From the NCBI GenBank assembly GCA_034189035.1, contig JAXHVA010000017.1:1-56646 (forward strand): a DNA stretch of 56,646 nt, read 5' to 3'. How positions within the stretch are numbered: position 1 is the stretch's first letter; each line of letters opens with the position of its first letter. The position numbers and the translations under genes are program-made. The stretch is from JAUXFK01 sp034189035. GTDB taxonomy: Bacteria > Desulfobacterota > UBA8473. Positions 36,032-45,163 of this stretch are shown here, piece by piece. The notes beneath the pieces are model-generated. The model did no database searches, had not been told where the DNA came from, and was given only the letters and a program-made list of their open reading frames with translations.

Positions 36032-36829
36032 TTAGAGCGCGACGTTTATATAATAATAAAGAAATGGGGAAGAAAAGAGCAAACCATCTATCCTATCCAG
36101 CATCCCTCCATGTCCTGGTAACAAACTACCAGAATCCTTCACTCCTGCACTTCTCTTTATCATAGATTCACAGAGATCCCCTGTTTGCCCCATTATTCCG
36201 AGCCCAAAGGCCAAGATTATGAAATGACAAAACGCTGTCTGATGCAAGAAATACTGCCAAAATATTAAAGCGACAACTAAATTCCCAACGAATCCGCAAA
36301 GAGACCCCTCTACAGTCTTCCCCGGGCTGATCCTTGGATAGAGTTTATGCTTTCCAAAGTAAGTCCCGCCGTAATAAGCAGCTGTATCCCCCATGAAGGT
36401 CACCGCTAACGTGAAGAATACCCACACTTTACCATGAGGCATGCCTCTGATTAATGTAAGATGGGATATTAAAAGACCAATATAAAAGATCCCGATAAGA
36501 AGCATGCCCAAACAAGGAACAACAGAGTCTGTCTCTCGAACACCTGCTAAAAAGAATGTTAACAGAAATATGACAATAAAAGTAGAGATACCGATTAATA
36601 AAAGGCCTTGACCTTTATAGATGCCATAGGCTAAAAGCAGGGCCAGAAGAGTCCCTGAGGCTTTTTCTTTTTTATGATTTAAAGGGAGAAGCAGGGTATA
36701 AAACTCATGTATCGTCAGTACCAATGCGACAGCAACGAGACCGAAGAAAACCTGTTGGGAACCATAGCCTATCACAAAGAGAAGCGGAGGTACCAAAAAT
36801 AGGGCAGTAAGCCACCTCTTTAATTGCAT
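36032..36829 (-). CDS. cdsA: Phosphatidate cytidylyltransferase
   Basis: Makes CDP-diacylglycerol from phosphatidate and CTP at the inner membrane. 265 aa with about seven membrane helices. The C-terminal signature is complete: ESMIKRSAGVKDSGSLLPGHGG followed by MLDRIDGL. The start is five bases after the uppS stop. Confidence 0.94.
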   Translation of the reverse strand: MQLKRWLTALFLVPPLLFVIGYGSQQVFFGLVAVALVLTIHEFYTLLLPLNHKKEKASGTLLALLLAYGIYKGQGLLLIGISTFIVIFLLTFFLAGVRETDSVVPCLGMLLIGIFYIGLLISHLTLIRGMPHGKVWVFFTLAVTFMGDTAAYYGGTYFGKHKLYPRISPGKTVEGSLCGFVGNLVVALIFWQYFLHQTAFCHFIILAFGLGIMGQTGDLCESMIKRSAGVKDSGSLLPGHGGMLDRIDGLLFSSPFLYYYINVAL

Positions 36830-36834
36830 CGTAA

Positions 36835-37590
36835 CTATTCCAGCACTCCCTTTATTTGATCTGTTGTCAAACCAAACCTCCTCTCTCTGTTTTGAAAGTC
36901 AATTATAGCATTAATTAAGTCTTCTTTTGTAAAATCAGGCCACAGTGTATCCGTAATGTAGATTTCTGTATATGCTATCTGCCATAACAAAAAGTTGCTG
37001 ATACGCCTCTCGCCACTCGTTCTTATAAGAAGATCGGGATCCGGTAATCTGGAAGTATATAAGTAGTTAGAAAAGACTTCCAGTGTAATATCTTCACGTG
37101 TTATTTTTTTAAGTTTAAAATCATCAATGACCTTTTTAACAGCACGAAGTATATCATTTCTTCCTCCGTAGCTTAAAGCTAAATTCAGGGTCATTTGATT
37201 GCACTTTTCTGTTTTTTGTATTGTGTCTTGTAATACGGCATATACATCATTTGGCAGTCTCTCAAGATTGCCAATAGCCATGAGTCGTATACTGTTATCC
37301 AGCATCTCATCGAGTTCTTTAACAAGAAACTGTTTAAGAAGGCTCATCAATGCATTTACTTCAAGCGCTGGGCGATCCCAGTTTTCCATAGAAAAAGCAT
37401 AAAGCGTAAGGACTTCAATGCCAAGCTTCCTGCACGTCCTTACAACCTCTCTTACAGTATCTGATCCTTTTTCATGCCCAAAAATCCTGCTTTTTCTTTT
37501 CCTCTTTGCCCAACGGCCGTTGCCGTCCATAATAATGGCGATATGTTTTGGAAGCCCCTCTCTGTTCAGGCCTTCTAGCGACTTATCCAT
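36835..37590 (-). CDS. uppS: Undecaprenyl diphosphate synthase
   Basis: Cis-prenyltransferase making the C55 lipid carrier for peptidoglycan and O-antigen. 251 aa. IIMDGNGRWAKRK near residue 20 holds the catalytic aspartate; YAFSMENWDRP and the RTSGERRISNFLLWQIAYTE segment bind the allylic and isoprenyl substrates. First gene of the uppS-cdsA-dxr unit after a 380-bp gap, with its own promoter at 37615. Confidence 0.95.
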   Translation of the reverse strand: MDKSLEGLNREGLPKHIAIIMDGNGRWAKRKRKSRIFGHEKGSDTVREVVRTCRKLGIEVLTLYAFSMENWDRPALEVNALMSLLKQFLVKELDEMLDNSIRLMAIGNLERLPNDVYAVLQDTIQKTEKCNQMTLNLALSYGGRNDILRAVKKVIDDFKLKKITREDITLEVFSNYLYTSRLPDPDLLIRTSGERRISNFLLWQIAYTEIYITDTLWPDFTKEDLINAIIDFQNRERRFGLTTDQIKGVLE

Positions 37591-37970
37591 ACTTTAATAC
37601 CCCCAAAAACTCAAATATTATTCAGAAATCAAAAAACCGTCAAAACAATGGCCTTCATTAATAATAAAGCATGGAAAACTCTCCTTAGTACTTAGACAGT
37701 AGTATGCGGTATAAATATGAACGCCGTTGCTTCATTCACTCCAATCATCATTTAAATAAAAATCAGCGTATCATCGTCGCATTATAAAATAGACGTTCTT
37801 TACATAGGTGAAAAGGCAATCAAGTTCTAAAAAGCTAAGCCAGTATATCATAAGTTAACACATACAAGGTAAATTTTCAAGAAAAGTTTGTGGGGGGGGG
37901 TAAATTACTCATCTGTGTATGGAAGCTATGAAGTATCTTTTATAGAAAGAAGTATTATGATTTTTATGTA
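37591..37970. other. Spacer between ferredoxin and uppS
   Basis: Holds the uppS promoter at its left end and otherwise no gene. A run of nine Gs at about 37892-37900 is a length-unstable homopolymer or a possible sequencing weak spot. Confidence 0.4.
37615..37643 (-). promoter_or_regulatory. Sigma-70 promoter for uppS-cdsA
   Basis: Read on the minus strand: TTGACG (37643-37638), 17-bp spacer, TAATAT (37620-37615). The predicted start of transcription is about 15-20 bases before the uppS ATG. Confidence 0.5.
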
Positions 37971-38141
37971 CTATTCATCGATTATTGCCTCTGTTGGACA
38001 TATCTCAATGCAATCACCACATTTTGTGCATTCATCTTGTTTAATTATGAACCTATTCCCATTTTCTTCTATTGCATTATAGGGGCACTCCTCTATACAG
38101 GTCCCGCATAATATACAATCATCTGTAATGCTGTACAGCAT
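37971..38141 (-). CDS. Small 2[4Fe-4S] ferredoxin
   Basis: 56 aa from the ATG at 38141; an ATG nine codons earlier lacks a ribosome site. Two clusters are expected: C9, C12, C15 plus C48, and C38, C41, C44 plus C19, in the typical CxxCxxCxxxCP pattern of clostridial-type ferredoxins. Such proteins are low-potential electron carriers of anaerobic metabolism. It lies just after frr inside an otherwise translation and lipid gene string; whether this is functional or accidental is unclear. The MEP-pathway Fe-S enzymes IspG and IspH are one possible customer. Confidence 0.9.
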   Translation of the reverse strand: MLYSITDDCILCGTCIEECPYNAIEENGNRFIIKQDECTKCGDCIEICPTEAIIDE

Positions 38142-38169
38142 AGTTTTAACCCCTTTTGGCCAGGTCATA

Positions 38170-38727
38170 CTATACTTGAAGTATCTCTTTTTCTTTGTCC
38201 TTTAAGATTTCATCTGATTTATTTACGTAAGTGTCGGTAATTTTTTGAATCTCATCTTGAACCTTGTGCATCTCATCTTCGGAAATCTCTTTTTCTTTCT
38301 TCAGCTCTTTAAGCAAGGCGATGGATTCTCTTCGGGAATTTCTAAGGGAGACCTTGCAGTTTTCTGTCATCTTCTTTATGACTTTGACCAGTTCCTTCCT
38401 TCGCTCTTCAGTCAGATTGGGGATCGAGATACGAATGACCTTACCGTCATTTATTGGTGTGAGTCCTAGATCAGATCTTTGAATCGACTTCTCAATCTCA
38501 CCTATCACCTTGTTGTCCCAAGGTTGAATTGTTATTAACCTGGCCTCTGGAACAGAAAGGGTAGCAACCTGGTTTAAAGGAGTGAGTTGGCCATAGTATT
38601 CTACTTTAATTCCATCGAGTAAAGATAACGATGCCCTCCCTGTCCTCACTCTACTAAATTCCTTATGGAGGGCCTCTATCGATTTCTCCATACTATCTTT
38701 CAGATCCTGGATAACTTCTTCTTTCAT
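38170..38727 (-). CDS. frr: Ribosome recycling factor
   Basis: 185 aa, normal length. Splits post-termination ribosomes with EF-G. The signatures RTGRASLSLLDGIKVEYYG, LNQVATLSVPEARLITIQPW and NDGKVIRISIPNLTEERRKE are clear. Only three bases separate it from the pyrH stop. Confidence 0.96.
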   Translation of the reverse strand: MKEEVIQDLKDSMEKSIEALHKEFSRVRTGRASLSLLDGIKVEYYGQLTPLNQVATLSVPEARLITIQPWDNKVIGEIEKSIQRSDLGLTPINDGKVIRISIPNLTEERRKELVKVIKKMTENCKVSLRNSRRESIALLKELKKEKEISEDEMHKVQDEIQKITDTYVNKSDEILKDKEKEILQV

Positions 38728-38730
38728 ATC

Positions 38731-39450
38731 TTATCCTGTAATTAATGTGCCAATCTTTTCACCTAAGACGGCCTTTTTGATATTGCCTGGAGTAGTTAAG
38801 TTAAATATAACTATAGGCAGATTATTATCCCTGCATAGAGATACGGCTGTAGAATCGATTACTTTGAGTTCTTTTTTTAATACATCAGTATAGCTCAGTA
38901 CATTAAATTTTTTTGCATATCTGTCTGTTAAGGGGTCGTTTGTATAAACCCCATCGACCTTTGTTGCCTTAAGTATAACATCAGCATTGATCTCATTTGC
39001 CCTCAAGGCTGCCGCAGTATCTGTAGTAAAATAAGGATTGCCCGTACCTGCAGCAAATATAACAATCCTTTTTTTCATCATGTGTTGTATGGCCTTTCTC
39101 CTGATGTAAGGTTCCACGATCTGGTTAATATCAAAGGCAGATAAGACCCTTGTCTGTATCCCGATTTGTTCTAGAGAGCTTTGTAAAACCAGACTGTTAA
39201 TTATTGTGGACAACATCCCTATGTAATCACCCAAAGAACGATCTATTCCTAAGGTGTCAGTATCTTTTCCACGAAAAAAATTTCCGCCGCCGATAACGAT
39301 TGCGATCTCTACTCCTAGCTCGTAAACCTCCTTTATCTCAGATGAAATACTCTTTACAACAACAGGACTAATACCGTGTCCTTTGTCTCCTATTAGAGCC
39401 TCCCCGCTCAACTTAATGACTACTCTTTTAAAATCAGGCGCTTTAATCAT
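38731..39450 (-). CDS. pyrH: UMP kinase
   Basis: Phosphorylates UMP to UDP; 239 aa from the ATG at 39450, which overlaps the tsf stop by eight bases. An in-frame GTG at 39462 would add four residues. RVVIKLSGEALIGDKG is the ATP-binding start, VIGGGNFFRG and GTGNPYFTTDTAAALRA are diagnostic. rpsB-tsf-pyrH-frr is one of the most conserved bacterial gene strings. Confidence 0.96.
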   Translation of the reverse strand: MIKAPDFKRVVIKLSGEALIGDKGHGISPVVVKSISSEIKEVYELGVEIAIVIGGGNFFRGKDTDTLGIDRSLGDYIGMLSTIINSLVLQSSLEQIGIQTRVLSAFDINQIVEPYIRRKAIQHMMKKRIVIFAAGTGNPYFTTDTAAALRANEINADVILKATKVDGVYTNDPLTDRYAKKFNVLSYTDVLKKELKVIDSTAVSLCRDNNLPIVIFNLTTPGNIKKAVLGEKIGTLITG

Positions 39451-40048
39451 CCAGCTTTTCACTCAATTGAAAGCGGGCAAATCGTCTTATAGCGATATTT
39501 TCCCCGATCTTGGATATTAATGTATCGATTAATTCTTTAATAGTAAGGTCGGGTTCTTTTACATAGGATTGCTCCAACAAGCATACCTCGGAAAAGTATT
39601 TCTCCAATTTTCCATCGACGATTTTATCAATCACCTTTTCTGGTTTCCCAGAGTCTACTGCCTGGCTTCTATATATATCTCTTTCCTTTTCTATAATCTC
39701 TTTTGGTACGTCCTTTCTTGTCAAATAGAGGGGATTTGCAGCAGCAATATGCATAGCTGTATTCTTTACAAAGTCTATAAAATCAGACGTTTTAGCTACA
39801 AAGTCCGTCTCACAATTTACCTCTATCAGTACGCCTATCTTTCCTCCTGGGTGGATGTAAGATCCAATCGTTCCTTCTTTTGATGCTCTGCCTACCTTTT
39901 TAGCTGCTGTTGCTAGCCCTTTTTTTCTCAAGTACTCTATGGCTTTATCGATGTTACCATCTGTTTCCTTAAGGGCCTTCTTACAATCCATTATTCCAGC
40001 ACTGGTTTTTTCGCGGAGATCTTTAACAACGGTTGCTTTTATTTCCAT
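39443..40048 (-). CDS. tsf: Elongation factor Ts (short form)
   Basis: Nucleotide exchange factor for EF-Tu. At 201 aa it is the short type found in Thermus and many non-enterobacterial lineages, with one core subdomain instead of two. VKDLREKTSAGIMDCKKAL and then IEVNCETDFVAKTSDFIDF, including the catalytic TDFV, are present. AAAGG stands just before the ATG. Confidence 0.95.
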   Translation of the reverse strand: MEIKATVVKDLREKTSAGIMDCKKALKETDGNIDKAIEYLRKKGLATAAKKVGRASKEGTIGSYIHPGGKIGVLIEVNCETDFVAKTSDFIDFVKNTAMHIAAANPLYLTRKDVPKEIIEKERDIYRSQAVDSGKPEKVIDKIVDGKLEKYFSEVCLLEQSYVKEPDLTIKELIDTLISKIGENIAIRRFARFQLSEKLDD

Positions 40049-40104
40049 AACCTTTCTGAATTACCCCCTTTACTAATATCTATCAATAGTCATATTTAAT
40101 CATT

Positions 40105-40905
40105 TTAGATGCTTGACTGGTCTTGAGCTGTTTCTTCATTGGTTTCATCATTTTTATCTTCATCAATCTGTTCACCCTCAACAGATGAGGCTTCTCTCGC
40201 TTGAGCTTCCAGTTTATCTTCATAGAGCTTTCGTCCTTCTAAACAAGCATCTGCAATCTTAGAAGTAAATAGCCGTATCGCTCGAATTGCATCGTCGTTC
40301 CCTGTAACAACATAAGCGATGTCATCAGGGTCACAATTTGTATCAACTAATGCAACGCTAGGGATTCCGATCTTCTTTGTCTCAGCGACAGCAATCTTTT
40401 CTTTTCTTGTATCAACAATAAAAACAGCACCAGGCAGTTTATCCATATCCTTGATCCCACCTAGATTTTTCTCTAACTTTTCCCTTTCTTTTTCAATACG
40501 CAGTACTTCTTTCTTTGGGAGGTTCTCATAGGTACCGTCAGCTTTCATGGCATCGATCTTCTTTAATCTATTTATACTCTTTTTGATAGTTTGGAAATTT
40601 GTCAATGTTCCGCCCAACCATCTATTGTTAATATAAAACATATTGCATCTCTTGGCTTCTTCCTCAATGGCATCATGGGCTTGTTTTTTGGTTCCAACAA
40701 AGAGAACGTATTCACCATTCGATACTGTGTCAATAATAAAATTATATGCCTCCTTGAATAATTGAACCGTCTTTTGTAGATTGATTATATAAATCCCATT
40801 TCTTGCCCCAAAGATATATTCTTTCATCTTTGGATTCCATCGCTTTGTCTGATGTCCAAAATGGACTCCAGCTTCCAGCAATTGTTTCATTGTAACATTA
40901 AACAT
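40105..40905 (-). CDS. rpsB: Ribosomal protein S2
   Basis: 266 aa. LLEAGVHFGHQTKRWNPKM, INNRWLGGTLTNFQTIKKSI and VDTRKEKIAVAETKKIGIP are S2 signatures. A Glu/Asp-rich tail of about 40 residues extends past the S2 core. AGGAGG is directly upstream of the start. First gene of rpsB-tsf-pyrH-frr. Confidence 0.96.
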   Translation of the reverse strand: MFNVTMKQLLEAGVHFGHQTKRWNPKMKEYIFGARNGIYIINLQKTVQLFKEAYNFIIDTVSNGEYVLFVGTKKQAHDAIEEEAKRCNMFYINNRWLGGTLTNFQTIKKSINRLKKIDAMKADGTYENLPKKEVLRIEKEREKLEKNLGGIKDMDKLPGAVFIVDTRKEKIAVAETKKIGIPSVALVDTNCDPDDIAYVVTGNDDAIRAIRLFTSKIADACLEGRKLYEDKLEAQAREASSVEGEQIDEDKNDETNEETAQDQSSI

Positions 40906-41030
40906 TCATTATCCTCCTAGGTTGGGCGAGTATCGTATTTATTATGTGTATAATAAACATCTAAAAATATAGTAAATTAACACATTATATTTTGTATTGC
41001 AATAGAAATTGATAGTTTCTCTAAAATATT

Positions 41031-42242
41031 TCAGGTTCTGTAGTTTGCGTTTATATTTATATATTCATGTGATAAATCTGTCGTAAAAACCCTGGCCTTG
41101 CTTGAGCCATTATTTAAGTCTATTTCAATCGTAAATTCATTCTTCTTCATTGTTCTTTGGGCTCTTTCTTCCTGTTCTTTTCCGGTACCCACACCGTCTT
41201 TTACTACAAGTGCATCTTCAAACCATATGTTTATCCTATCTGCAGCAATATAGACCCCTGTGGCACCAATAGCAGAGATAATCCTTCCCCAATTGCAATC
41301 TTCTCCCCAAAAGGCTGTCTTTACCAGGTTGGAATTTGCAACACAGAAGGCCACTTTTTTGGCCTCCTTGTATTCTCTTGCATTTATGACACGAATCTCA
41401 ACAAATTTTGTAGCGCCCTCACCATCCTTTACAATCATCTTTGCTAATCTTAGAAGGATATCGAAAACCATCTCCCTAAAACGCCCAATGCCCTGAGAAT
41501 ATCTGGTAATAATAGGATTATCGGCTCTTCCATTAGCCAGAATCATCGCCATATCGTTCGTACTGGTTTGGCCGTCTATGGAGATACTATTAAAAGAACC
41601 CTCAATTCCTTCCTTAAATATCTCTTCTAATGCATTGGTCTGGATCGCGGCATCCGTTAGGATAAATGCAAGCATGGTCGCCATGTTGGGCATGATCATC
41701 CCTGAGCCTTTTGCTATCCCACAAATACTAACCTCTTTTTCGCCAATTTTTTCCTTACAAAACGCTATCTTAGTGTATGTGTCGGTAGTGAGTATTGCTT
41801 CTGCAGCTGAAGGGATTCCAAAAGGGCTCAACCCTTCAATAAGCCGGGGGATGTTCTGTGTGATTCTATCTTCTGGAAGCCTTTTCCCAATTATCCCTGT
41901 TGAAGCAACGAATACAAGTTTATCGTCTATATTCAGGTTCTTTGCGGCAATGTTTGCCATTTTATGGGCGTCACTTACGCCTTCCTTTCCAGTACATGCA
42001 TTCGCATTTCCACTATTTATAATAACCGCTTTAGCTACCTTCTTTTTAACCCGATCCATACTCACAAGTACTGGCGCAGCTTTCACTCTATTTTGAGTAA
42101 AAACAGCCGATATTTTGGCCGGTGTCTCAGAGTAGATCAGTGCCAAGTCTTTGCTCTTATCCTTTTTTATTCCTGATGATATACCATTGGCCAAAAAACC
42201 TGACACTTCAAATCTTATTTCGTTTTCCTTTTGTTCTGTCAC
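41031..42242 (-). CDS. argJ: Glutamate N-acetyltransferase / amino-acid acetyltransferase ArgJ
   Basis: Recycles the acetyl group in arginine synthesis. 403 aa proenzyme expected to cut itself before Thr189 in KGSGMIMPNMATML, the new N-terminal threonine being the nucleophile. NSGNANACTG forms the oxyanion-hole region. Lies 42 bp after secA; this pairing occurs in several deltaproteobacteria. No other arg gene is in the window. Mono- versus bifunctionality cannot be judged from sequence by eye. Confidence 0.94.
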   Translation of the reverse strand: MTEQKENEIRFEVSGFLANGISSGIKKDKSKDLALIYSETPAKISAVFTQNRVKAAPVLVSMDRVKKKVAKAVIINSGNANACTGKEGVSDAHKMANIAAKNLNIDDKLVFVASTGIIGKRLPEDRITQNIPRLIEGLSPFGIPSAAEAILTTDTYTKIAFCKEKIGEKEVSICGIAKGSGMIMPNMATMLAFILTDAAIQTNALEEIFKEGIEGSFNSISIDGQTSTNDMAMILANGRADNPIITRYSQGIGRFREMVFDILLRLAKMIVKDGEGATKFVEIRVINAREYKEAKKVAFCVANSNLVKTAFWGEDCNWGRIISAIGATGVYIAADRINIWFEDALVVKDGVGTGKEQEERAQRTMKKNEFTIEIDLNNGSSKARVFTTDLSHEYININANYRT

Positions 42243-42283
42243 TGCTTTTTACCTACCTCATTTATTGATGGATACACACTTCT

Positions 42284-44941
42284 TCAGACATTTTGAGTAT
42301 GTTCATTTAACAGGCAGCATTTCTTGTATTTTTTTCCACTGCCACATGGGCATGGGTCATTTCTGCCGGTTTTTTTATTTTTTCTTTTAACAGGTTGCTG
42401 TCTCTGAGAAGAATCATCGTCTCCTCCCCTTGACAAGAAAAACCTCTGCTTTTTCATAGGTACCTGTGTTGAGATATCCTCTTCCTTGGCCAGTTGGGTC
42501 ATGTAGAGTTTCTTTACTGCATCCTGCTTTATCCGAAAAATCATATCAGAAAACATCTCATACCCTTCTCTTTGATATTCTCTCAGGGGGTCTTTCTGTC
42601 CGTAGCCTCGAAGTCCAATGCCCTCTTTTAGATGATCCATACCCAGAAGATGATCCTTCCAGTGACTGTCTATCGTATGAAGGTATAGGATCTTCTCTAA
42701 AAAACGCATAGTTTCACTCCCCAATTCAGCCTCTTTTTTATCGTAGAATTCATTCATCTGTGAGATGATCAATTCTATGAGTTTATCCCTGGTGAGCCCA
42801 TCAATTGGGATGCTATTTGTATCTGAATAGAAAGAAAATTGATTGTAAATCGTTTCATTTAATCCTTTCATATCCCATTCATTTGAATAGGTCTTTTCAT
42901 CAATATAAACATCTATGATACCTTCAATGATTTCTTCAGAAATATCCTGTATGCTCTCTTTTAGATCCTCGCCGCTCAATACTTCTTTGCGCTCTTGGTA
43001 GATAACTTCTCGTTGCTTATTCATAACATCATCGTATTCCAAAAGATGTTTACGGATATCGAAGTTATGGCCCTCTACCTTTCTTTGTGCATTCTCTATA
43101 GCCTTACTGATCAGATTATGCTTGATTGGCTCGCCTTCTTCCATTCCCAGTTTACCCATAACAGAAGACATCCTTTCGGAACCAAATATCCTGAGCAAAT
43201 CATCTTCCAATGAAAGGTAAAACCTAGAGGAGCCGGGGTCACCCTGCCTGCCTGATCTTCCTCTGAGCTGGTTGTCAATACGACGGCTCTCATGTCTCTC
43301 TGTACCCAATATATGCAATCCACCCAGTGCAATAACCTCTTCTTTCTCTTTTTTACATATTTCTTTTGTCTCTGGGAGCATTTCCTGATATTTTTCCGAA
43401 TTGCTGTCTTTTTTTGCCTTTTTTGCAGCGAGAAACTCTGGGTTTCCACCGAGGACAATGTCCGTTCCTCTTCCAGCCATGTTCGTTGATATTGTTACTG
43501 CACCTTTTCTCCCTGCCTGGGCAATAATTTCAGCCTCTTTTTGGTGGTGTTTGGCATTAAGTACATGGTGTTTGATTCCCGTTTTTTTAAGCATCTTACT
43601 CAATACCTCAGACTTCTCAATCGAGATCGTACCAACCAAAACCGGACGGCCTATAATGTTCAGCTCTCTTATCTCGTCAACAGCTGCATAAAACTTCTCT
43701 CTTTCCGTTTTATAAATAACATCTTCATTGTCGATCCTTATCATAGGCATATGGGTGGGTATAACCAGAACATCTAGGTTATATATCTTCCTAAACTCTG
43801 CTGCTTCTGTGTCTGCTGTTCCAGTCATTCCGGCTAGTTTTTCATACATCCTGAAGAAGTTTTGAAATGTAATTGAAGCAAGTGTCTGATTTTCATTTTC
43901 TATCTTGACATTTTCCTTTGCCTCTAATGCCTGATGAAGGCCGTCACTGTATCTTCTGCCTGGCATTAACCTGCCGGTAAACTCATCAACGATTATCACC
44001 TGATTTTCCTTAACCACATAATCGATGTCCTTCTTAAAAAGGGTGTGAGCCTTTAATGCTTGATTTACGTGGTGCAGTATCTCGATATTCCTTGGGTCAT
44101 AAAGGTTATTCACATGAAGTAATTTTTCAACCTCTATTACGCCTTCCTCGGTAAGGGCAACGGTCTTTGTCTTTTCCTCAACCGTATAATATTTTTCATT
44201 TTTCAGCCTTGGAATAATCCTGTTGATTTGATAATATTTCTCTGTAGATTCCTCTGTTGGACCGGAAATGATAAGAGGGGTTCTGGCCTCATCGATTAAG
44301 ATACTATCAACCTCATCCACAATTGCATAATTTAGCTTTCGTTGGGCATAATCATCGATGCTGAACTTCATATTATCCCTGAGATAGTCAAAGCCAAACT
44401 CGTTGTTTGTCCCATAGGTAATGTCCGAATTATACGATTTTCTTTTGGTCTCATCGTCTATACCATGTATGATTACCCCAACAGACATGCCCAAAAAACT
44501 ATATATCTTTCCCATCCATTCACTGTCTCTTTTCGCCAGGTAGTCATTAACTGTAACAATGTGGACGCCTTCCCCATTTAAGGCATTGAGATAAGCGGGG
44601 AGTGTAGCTGCCAGGGTTTTTCCTTCACCGGTTTTCATCTCTGCAATCTTACCCTGATGCAAGGCAATACCCCCAATCAACTGGGAGTCGAAATGGCGTT
44701 CCCCTAGAACCCTCCTCGATGTCTCTCTGACTATTGCATATGCCTCTGGCAGGATTTCATCGAGGGTTTCTCCTCTTTCAATTCTCTGTTTAAACTCGGA
44801 TGTCTTCGCTTTCAGTCGATGGTCTTCTAAGCTTTTGACCTCTGGTTCCAATTCATTGATCATAGCAACCAGGGGCTGGAGTTTTTTCAATTCTCTCTCG
44901 TTCTTGCTTCCGATTACCTTCTTTAAAATGCTTCCGATCAT
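42284..44941 (-). CDS. secA: Preprotein translocase ATPase SecA
   Basis: Motor ATPase of Sec export, 885 aa. Walker A MKTGEGKTLAATLPAYL (about residue 100), DEAD-like VDEVDSILIDEARTPLIISG (about 205), helicase motif NMAGRGTDIVLGG and GRSGRQGDPGSSRFYLSLED. The C-terminal zinc motif CPCGSGKKYKKCC that binds SecB and phospholipid is present. GGGAG precedes the ATG. Divergent from ligA across 222 bases. Confidence 0.97.
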   Translation of the reverse strand: MIGSILKKVIGSKNERELKKLQPLVAMINELEPEVKSLEDHRLKAKTSEFKQRIERGETLDEILPEAYAIVRETSRRVLGERHFDSQLIGGIALHQGKIAEMKTGEGKTLAATLPAYLNALNGEGVHIVTVNDYLAKRDSEWMGKIYSFLGMSVGVIIHGIDDETKRKSYNSDITYGTNNEFGFDYLRDNMKFSIDDYAQRKLNYAIVDEVDSILIDEARTPLIISGPTEESTEKYYQINRIIPRLKNEKYYTVEEKTKTVALTEEGVIEVEKLLHVNNLYDPRNIEILHHVNQALKAHTLFKKDIDYVVKENQVIIVDEFTGRLMPGRRYSDGLHQALEAKENVKIENENQTLASITFQNFFRMYEKLAGMTGTADTEAAEFRKIYNLDVLVIPTHMPMIRIDNEDVIYKTEREKFYAAVDEIRELNIIGRPVLVGTISIEKSEVLSKMLKKTGIKHHVLNAKHHQKEAEIIAQAGRKGAVTISTNMAGRGTDIVLGGNPEFLAAKKAKKDSNSEKYQEMLPETKEICKKEKEEVIALGGLHILGTERHESRRIDNQLRGRSGRQGDPGSSRFYLSLEDDLLRIFGSERMSSVMGKLGMEEGEPIKHNLISKAIENAQRKVEGHNFDIRKHLLEYDDVMNKQREVIYQERKEVLSGEDLKESIQDISEEIIEGIIDVYIDEKTYSNEWDMKGLNETIYNQFSFYSDTNSIPIDGLTRDKLIELIISQMNEFYDKKEAELGSETMRFLEKILYLHTIDSHWKDHLLGMDHLKEGIGLRGYGQKDPLREYQREGYEMFSDMIFRIKQDAVKKLYMTQLAKEEDISTQVPMKKQRFFLSRGGDDDSSQRQQPVKRKNKKTGRNDPCPCGSGKKYKKCCLLNEHTQNV

Positions 44942-45163
44942 TTATGATCTCCCATAAAAGTCAGACTCTCTAGGATGTTGTGCAAGATTCTTTTAAGTAT
45001 TCATTTAAATATATTACAACAAAAAGATAAAACACACAAGATTATAATTAAACATAATAAACCATAGATATTATCCCCTGGAAAAAAAGATTTTTGATTG
45101 CCAGGCTTCTCAAATCGTTGTATATAAGAACTGAGACAATTCAATATCAAACTCGGTGTTTTC

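Noticed and set aside
37892..37900. Run of nine Gs as a phase-variation tract
   Set aside because: It lies in a spacer away from any start or promoter element, so there is nothing it could switch.
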